From: Ceratotherium simum simum
Taxonomy: Eukaryota > Chordata > Mammalia > Perissodactyla > Rhinocerotidae
DNA length: 64,000 bases
Assembly: GCF_000283155.1 (NCBI RefSeq)
Contig: NW_004454166.1
Location: 7,523,040 to 7,587,039, forward strand
Direction: 5' to 3'
The notes under the pieces were generated by a model. That model was given only the letters and a program-made list of their open reading frames with translations, ran no database searches and was not told the DNA's origin. Both the position numbers and the translations under genes were made by a program. Numbering within the stretch: position 1 is the stretch's first letter; every line of letters starts with the position of its first letter. Of this stretch, positions 59,428 through 64,000 are shown one piece after another.

Positions 59428-62400
59428 TTGTTTCATTCATTCTTGGAACAAGAATTTATTAAATGTCCAGTGGGAGCCAGGCAGTGCTGTCTTTGCTGGG
59501 TTTACAACATTAACCACCAGGTGAAAAATCCTTGCACTCAGGAAGCTTTTATTCCTGTGGAAGAGACAAGCAATAAACACAATAAAGTGAGAAATATATG
59601 CCAGATAGTATAAAGTGCTGAGAAATGAAGATGGAAAGAATGTGGGGTGTGATGGTGACAGTGTAATTGTAGTTTACGATAGAGTAGTCGGGGAAGGCCA
59701 CATAGGGAAAGTGATTATGAGTTAATGACTGATGTAGATGAGGGAGTCAGCCACTCAGACAGATACCTGGTGTGCCAGCCTGAGAGAACAGAAAGTTCAA
59801 AGGCCCTGAGTCATGCACTTGCTTAGTGAATTTAATCAACAGGTTAGGAAATCAAAGTGGAGAGAGTGGAGTGAAGAAAGGAAGAGTAGTAGGAGTCAAT
59901 GGTGTACCAAGGAGTCCATGGCAGATGCCCAATCCCAGATGAAGGCAGAAAGGGGTATATTTTCTGTAGAAAATTTATATATAATAATAAAACTAAAAAT
60001 GGTTTTGCTTTTAATTGTCACCATGTACCTAGGGATTATACAGAATGTCAGTGATAACACTTTCCTCTCCCCTAGGGCAGACTGCTTCTATCACTCTTAC
60101 TTTGGTATGACCCTGGTGAGTGAGACTTGAGATCAAAAAGTTAATGAGGAAATCAGATCATACAAGTCCTTAAAAACTATTTAAAGGACTTTGGGGGTTA
60201 CTCTGTGTGAAATACACAGTCACTAGAGGGTTTCTAGTGGAAGAGTAACATGATCTGCCTTACATTTTGAAAGGCTAGCTCTAGATATTATGTGGAGAAT
60301 AGAATGAAGTGTCCAAGGATATAAATAGAAAGATCAGTTAGGGGCAATTGCAAAAATCTGGATTAAAGATGATAGTGGCTTGGAGTAAGGTGGTAAATGA
60401 TGAGACAGGGAGAAGTGGTGTTTTTAGATCTATTTTGAAGATTAGAATCCATAGGGTAGCTTTTTGGGGGGCATTTTTTATTGTGGTAAAATATACATAA
60501 CATAAAATTGACCATTTTAGCTATTTTTAAGTGTACAATCCATTGCCATTAAGCACATTTTCAATGTTGTGCAATCATCACTACTACCCATTCCCAGAAT
60601 TTTTTCATCATCAAACAGAAGTTCTGTAACCATTAAAGAATAACTCCCATCCCCCTTGACCAGCCCCTGGTAATCTCTACTCAGCTACCTATCTCTATGA
60701 ATTTGACTATTCTCGGAACCTCATATAAGTGGAACCAAACAATCTTTGTCCTTTGTGTCTGGTTTATTTTAGCATAATATTTTTGAGGTTAATTCATGTT
60801 GCAGCATGTATCAGAATTTATTTTTATGGCTGAATAATATTCCAACATATGTGTGCATATTGATTATCCATTCATCCGTTGATGGATGTTTGGGTTGTTT
60901 CCACATTTTGGCTATTGTAAATAATGCTGCTGTGAACCTCGTATATAAGTACCTGTCTGAGTCCCTCCTTTCAGTTCTTTTGTGTATATACCCAGAAGTG
61001 GAATTGCTAGATCATATGGTAATTCTATGTTTAACTTCTTGAGGAACTGCCAAACTGCTTCCACGGCAGCTGCGTCATTTTGCATTCCTACCAGCAATGA
61101 ACATGTTCCTATTTCTCTACATCGTTGCAACACTTATTATTTTCCATTTGTTTTTTGTTTGTTTTATAACAGCTGTCATAATAGGTATGAAGTGATATTT
61201 CCCCGTGGTTTTGATTTTCATTTCCCTAATGACTAGTGATGTTGAGCATCTTTTCATGTGCTTATTGGGCATTTGTATATCTTCTTTGGATAGATGTTTA
61301 TTCAAGTCCTTTGCCTATTTTTGAATTTAGTTGTTTGTTTCTTGTTGTTGAGTTTTAGGAGTTCTTTACAGATTTTGGGTGTTAACTTTTATCAAGTATA
61401 TGAATTGGAAATATTTTCTCCTATTCTGTGGGTTATATTTTCACTCTCTTGATAGTGTCCTTTGGAGCACAAAAGCTTTAAATGTTGGTGAGGTCAAATC
61501 TATCTATTTTTACTTTTGTTGCTTGTGATTCTGGTGCCACATGCAAGAAATCACTGCTAAATCCAATGTCATGAAGATTTTCCCCCTGTTTTCTTCTAAG
61601 AGTTTTATAGATTTGGCTCTTACATTTAGGTCTTTGATTCATTGATTGATTTTCATATGTTGAACCATCCTTGTATTCCAGGGATAAATCCCACTTGGTC
61701 ATGATGTATAATCCTTTTAATGTGCTGCTTAATTTAGTTTGCTAGTATTTTGATGAGGACTTTTGCATCAATATTCATAAAATATATTGGTCTTATAGGG
61801 ATTTTGACAAAGTGGGTATGGATGTGGGTGAGAAGAGAGGAGTCAAGAAAGACTCCATAGTTTGTGAATGGGGCAATTTAAAGAATACATTTGTCATTTA
61901 CTGCAATGGAGAAACAGTGACATTGGGAGATGGAGGGAAGAATTTGAACATCATATTTGCCCATCAGATAGGCAATAGGAGATTTGAGTAGGGAGTTGGC
62001 TATAATAACTGGAAAGAAGAAGAGTAGTATATGCTGGGGATATAAATTTGGGTTCATAAGAATATATTGTATTTCATGAAATTCCCAATGCACATTTTTC
62101 ACACCTTAACAGGTTTGAAATTAGAATGCATCCTATAATCTGTGGCATGTTATAGATTAATTGGCAGCAGTTTTTTCTCAGAGAGGTACTTAAAAATTGT
62201 GGTGTGTCCCAAAATTATTGGAATTTTAGATTTGGAGATATATTTAAAGCCATGAGACTGGATGAAATCATCAAGGGAACGAGTGTAGATTAAAAAAAAA
62301 ACAAAAAATAAAAAACAAAGGTAAGCCATAGGTACTCCAGATTTTAAGAGATAAGAGGGTAAAGATGAATAAACAAAGGGCACCTAGAAGGAGAAACGGC

Positions 62401-62580
62401 TGAGGTAGGAGAACAGCAAGGAGAATGCAGTGTCCTGGAAGCCAAAAATAAAGTGTTTTGAGAAGAAGTTCATGATTAACACTGCCAAATACTGCTGCCA
62501 TGTCATGTGTGATGAGGATTGAGAAATAGCAATATGGAGGTCATGGGTGATGAGTATGATTAAGAATAATAATAATCACG
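59428..62580 (-). mobile_element. L2 LINE, long, antisense, split by a LINE-1
   Basis: Begins at the L2 3' end (AGAATTTATTAAATGTCCAG, GAGCCAGGCAGTGCTGTCTT) and continues through the antisense ORF2 (GTTCAAAGGCCCTGAGTCAT, GCTCTAGATATTATGTGGAG). It resumes after the LINE-1 at 61794 (GAGGAGTCAAGAAAGACTCC). Minus-strand translation near 62250-62290 shows DDFIQSHGFKY, and at 62271-62501 a frame with VNHELLLKTL; both correspond to the CR1/L2 reverse transcriptase. About 1.8 kb of L2 remains. Confidence 0.88.
60465..61793 (-). mobile_element. LINE-1 3' part with internal deletion, antisense
   Basis: Antisense L1MA/L1MB-like 3' UTR (TTTTTATTGTGGTAAAATAT, CCTGGTAATCTCTACTCAGC) runs into ORF2 C-terminal sequence (GATGGATGTTTGGGTTGTTT, GTGATGTTGAGCATCTTTTC, AATCACTGCTAAATCCAATG). 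Near 61640 it jumps to an earlier ORF2 region (CATATGTTGAACCATCCTTG, GGGATAAATCCCACTTGGTC), so several hundred bases of ORF2 are missing. It interrupts the L2 cleanly. Confidence 0.88.
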
Positions 62581-62595
62581 GGGCAACTTCTGAAA

Positions 62596-62749
62596 ATATG
62601 AGGAAGAAAGAGGAGGAAGGGTGAGGGATGGAGAGGGAAATGGAGAGAAAGAAGAAAGAAAAGGAAAATAGGAAGAGGGGGAGGAGGAAAGGAGGAGGAG
62701 GAGGAAAAGACAGAAGGAGCAAGAGGAGGAGGAGAAAAGAAAAAAAAAA
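62596..62749. repeat. 150-bp homopurine tract, (GGA)n-like
   Basis: The plus strand is almost all G and A, with GAGGAGGAGGAGG and GAAAGAAG runs and only scattered pyrimidines, ending in an A-run. It lies at the far end of the antisense L2. Such tracts can form triplex DNA under supercoiling and often mark replication or recombination trouble spots. Confidence 0.9.
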
Positions 62750-62754
62750 TCATG

Positions 62755-63215
62755 TCCACAGTTAGGATTTATGAATACTGATGCTGAACTGTGGTTGGCT
62801 GAGGGATAGTAGAGAGGGAAGTGATCCAGTAAGCCAAAGTATATAGAAGAAAGAGCTGAGCAATAAGTCTATGTGTCTTTGGGAATAGTCGTTTAGTATA
62901 CTGTATGTGCATTACATGAACATTGATCCACACCTTGAATGGGATGAATATCTCCAAAGACAGAGATACAGCATCAAGCAAACTTGTTTGTTTAGCAACA
63001 TTTTAGCAGAGATTAAAAAGAGGGTGCTGTGAGTATTCAAAGCACCATGGGAAATGCAAGATTATTGCTGCTGAGATTAGCATGGACCACCAATAGGAAA
63101 GTCCTGAAGTATTAGGTTAGAACAGGAAGGGAGAGTTCCTAATTGTAAACAGCTTGGCAACAAGGCTTTGCCTTAGACCAGTACAGCCTTAAATGAACCC
63201 TGGAGGAAAAAATAA
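62755..63215. other. Unassigned stretch
   Basis: About 0.46 kb, possibly more diverged antisense L2. No gene found. Confidence 0.4.
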
Positions 63216-63221
63216 TACTTG

Positions 63222-63460
63222 TTTTTTTTGGAAGATTTGCCTTGAGCTAACGTCTGTTGCCAATCTGCCTCTTTTTGCTTGAGGAAGAGTGTCCCTGAGC
63301 TAACATCTTTGCCAATCTTCCTCTGTTTTGTATGTGGGATGCTGCCATAGCATGGCTTGATGAGTGGTGTGTAGGTCTGTGCCCGGTATCTGAACCCACG
63401 AACCCCAGGCTGCCAAAGCAGAATGCACGAACTTAAGCACTATGCCACTGGGCCAGCCCC
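63222..63460 (-). mobile_element. ERE-type SINE, older tail type, antisense
   Basis: The minus strand reads GGGGCTGGCCCAGTGGCATA, a box B region, CAAGCCATGCTATGGCAGCA, then two tail units (AGAGGAAGATTGGCAAAGAT and a second near AGAGGCAGATTGGCAACAGA) and an A-rich tail. The flanks AATACTTGTT and AACACCTGTT are a decayed target duplication. Confidence 0.9.
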
Positions 63461-63474
63461 AACACCTGTTCTTT

Positions 63475-64000
63475 TGAGAGAACTTTTGAAAGTAACTCGA
63501 ACTCTCAGGTCAAGGAAGCATGTAGATGTTGGAGTTGCTGGGAGGCCTCTTGCTACTACAGGGGTTCAGAATGGTACCTTAAATGATTTTGGCCACCTGA
63601 CCAACATGTCTTGATATAATTTATGTTTATGTTAATTTAGAAATGGCATCTAGTGCTATAAGACAACCAGTAAAACCTACAGCATTTTTTCCTAAAAATT
63701 ATTCTTATCTGATGGTGATTCGCTTTAGACTGACCTTTTAAAAAAGTGTCTGAAGCCTATTTTCCCGTTATTCTTTGTCTTCTTATAAACAAGCTAAGTA
63801 TATTAAAATCTAGGTTCATCCAATAATAAATCACAGGATGACTTTTCCATTATAAAATGATTATTTGCTTTAAAATTTTTCAAACACAATTTATTTAAAT
63901 ATCAAGCTCAACTGTATTTAAAACACAATTTAATTTTCTGAATTTATAAGTGTGTGATCAGGAACATAAGTAGCATAAATATGAATATAGTAAGTCTATC
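63475..64000. other. Unassigned stretch to the window end
   Basis: About 0.5 kb, AT-rich, with no gene and no repeat I can name. Confidence 0.45.

Noticed and set aside
62541..62759. Pro/Phe/Ser-rich minus frame
   Set aside because: It is the translation of the homopurine tract.
1..64000. CRISPR arrays, operons, phage or plasmid modules
   Set aside because: No spaced short repeats with unique spacers and no prokaryotic gene structure. All signals are those of a mammalian genome.

Overview
This is vertebrate nuclear DNA from a placental mammal. It is AT-rich and CpG-depleted, has no operons or long reading frames, and is filled with interspersed repeats. Ten tRNA-derived SINEs begin with the GGGCCGGCCCCGTGGC-type head and GGTTCGGATCC box B of the perissodactyl ERE family, so the source is a horse, rhinoceros or tapir relative. 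Several copies have the AGCAACTAGAAGGATGTG tail and look to me more like the rhinoceros/tapir form than classical horse ERE-1; that is a judgement from memory. MIR and L2 relics, MaLR/ERVL-type LTRs and class I solo LTRs fit the same picture. I recognise no functional host gene, tRNA gene, rRNA gene, CRISPR array or bacterial feature. The window is intergenic or deep intronic.

Layout: 1-115 is the tail of a LINE-1. 420-2560 is an antisense L2 carrying a SINE and another unassigned insert. 2560-5195 is mostly unassigned, with a 27-bp inverted pair and a 27-bp direct pair. 5210-7317 is a textbook 5'-inverted LINE-1 with a 15-bp target duplication. 7704-8491 is an antisense solo LTR holding a SINE. 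9420-10190 is L2, and 10330-12870 is an antisense 5' part of an old L1/HAL1. 12880-17390 is repeat-poor. 17395-26440 is sparse, with MIRs, an L2, an old LTR and a tiny 5'-truncated young LINE-1.

26580-35440 is one old sense-strand LINE-1 used as a landing pad by two SINEs, a solo LTR, a CpG-rich processed pseudogene (probably the tail of the kinesin KIF17), an antisense LINE-1 and a third SINE. 35600-46250 holds a SINE, a MaLR/ERVL-type LTR with its 5-bp duplication, MIRs, an LTR with a SINE after it, an antisense L1/HAL1 and a class I solo LTR. 46250-53640 has L2s, MIRs, a MIR split by an LTR, and an LTR nested in an older LTR. 53640-64000 has a CA microsatellite, two more LTRs, two SINEs, a long antisense L2 split by an antisense LINE-1, and a 150-bp purine tract.

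The elements do not work together as a pathway. What can be read is relative age: MIR and L2 are the substrate, old LINE-1 and MaLR/ERVL LTRs went into it, class I LTRs and the pseudogene went into those, and ERE SINEs are mostly the last layer. I found no previously undescribed biological system. The best leads are the pseudogene island, the twin-primed LINE-1, the short duplicated and inverted segments near 2.2-3.8 kb, and a decayed coding-like stretch near 13-14.3 kb. Repeat family names come from memory of consensus sequences; no search was run.
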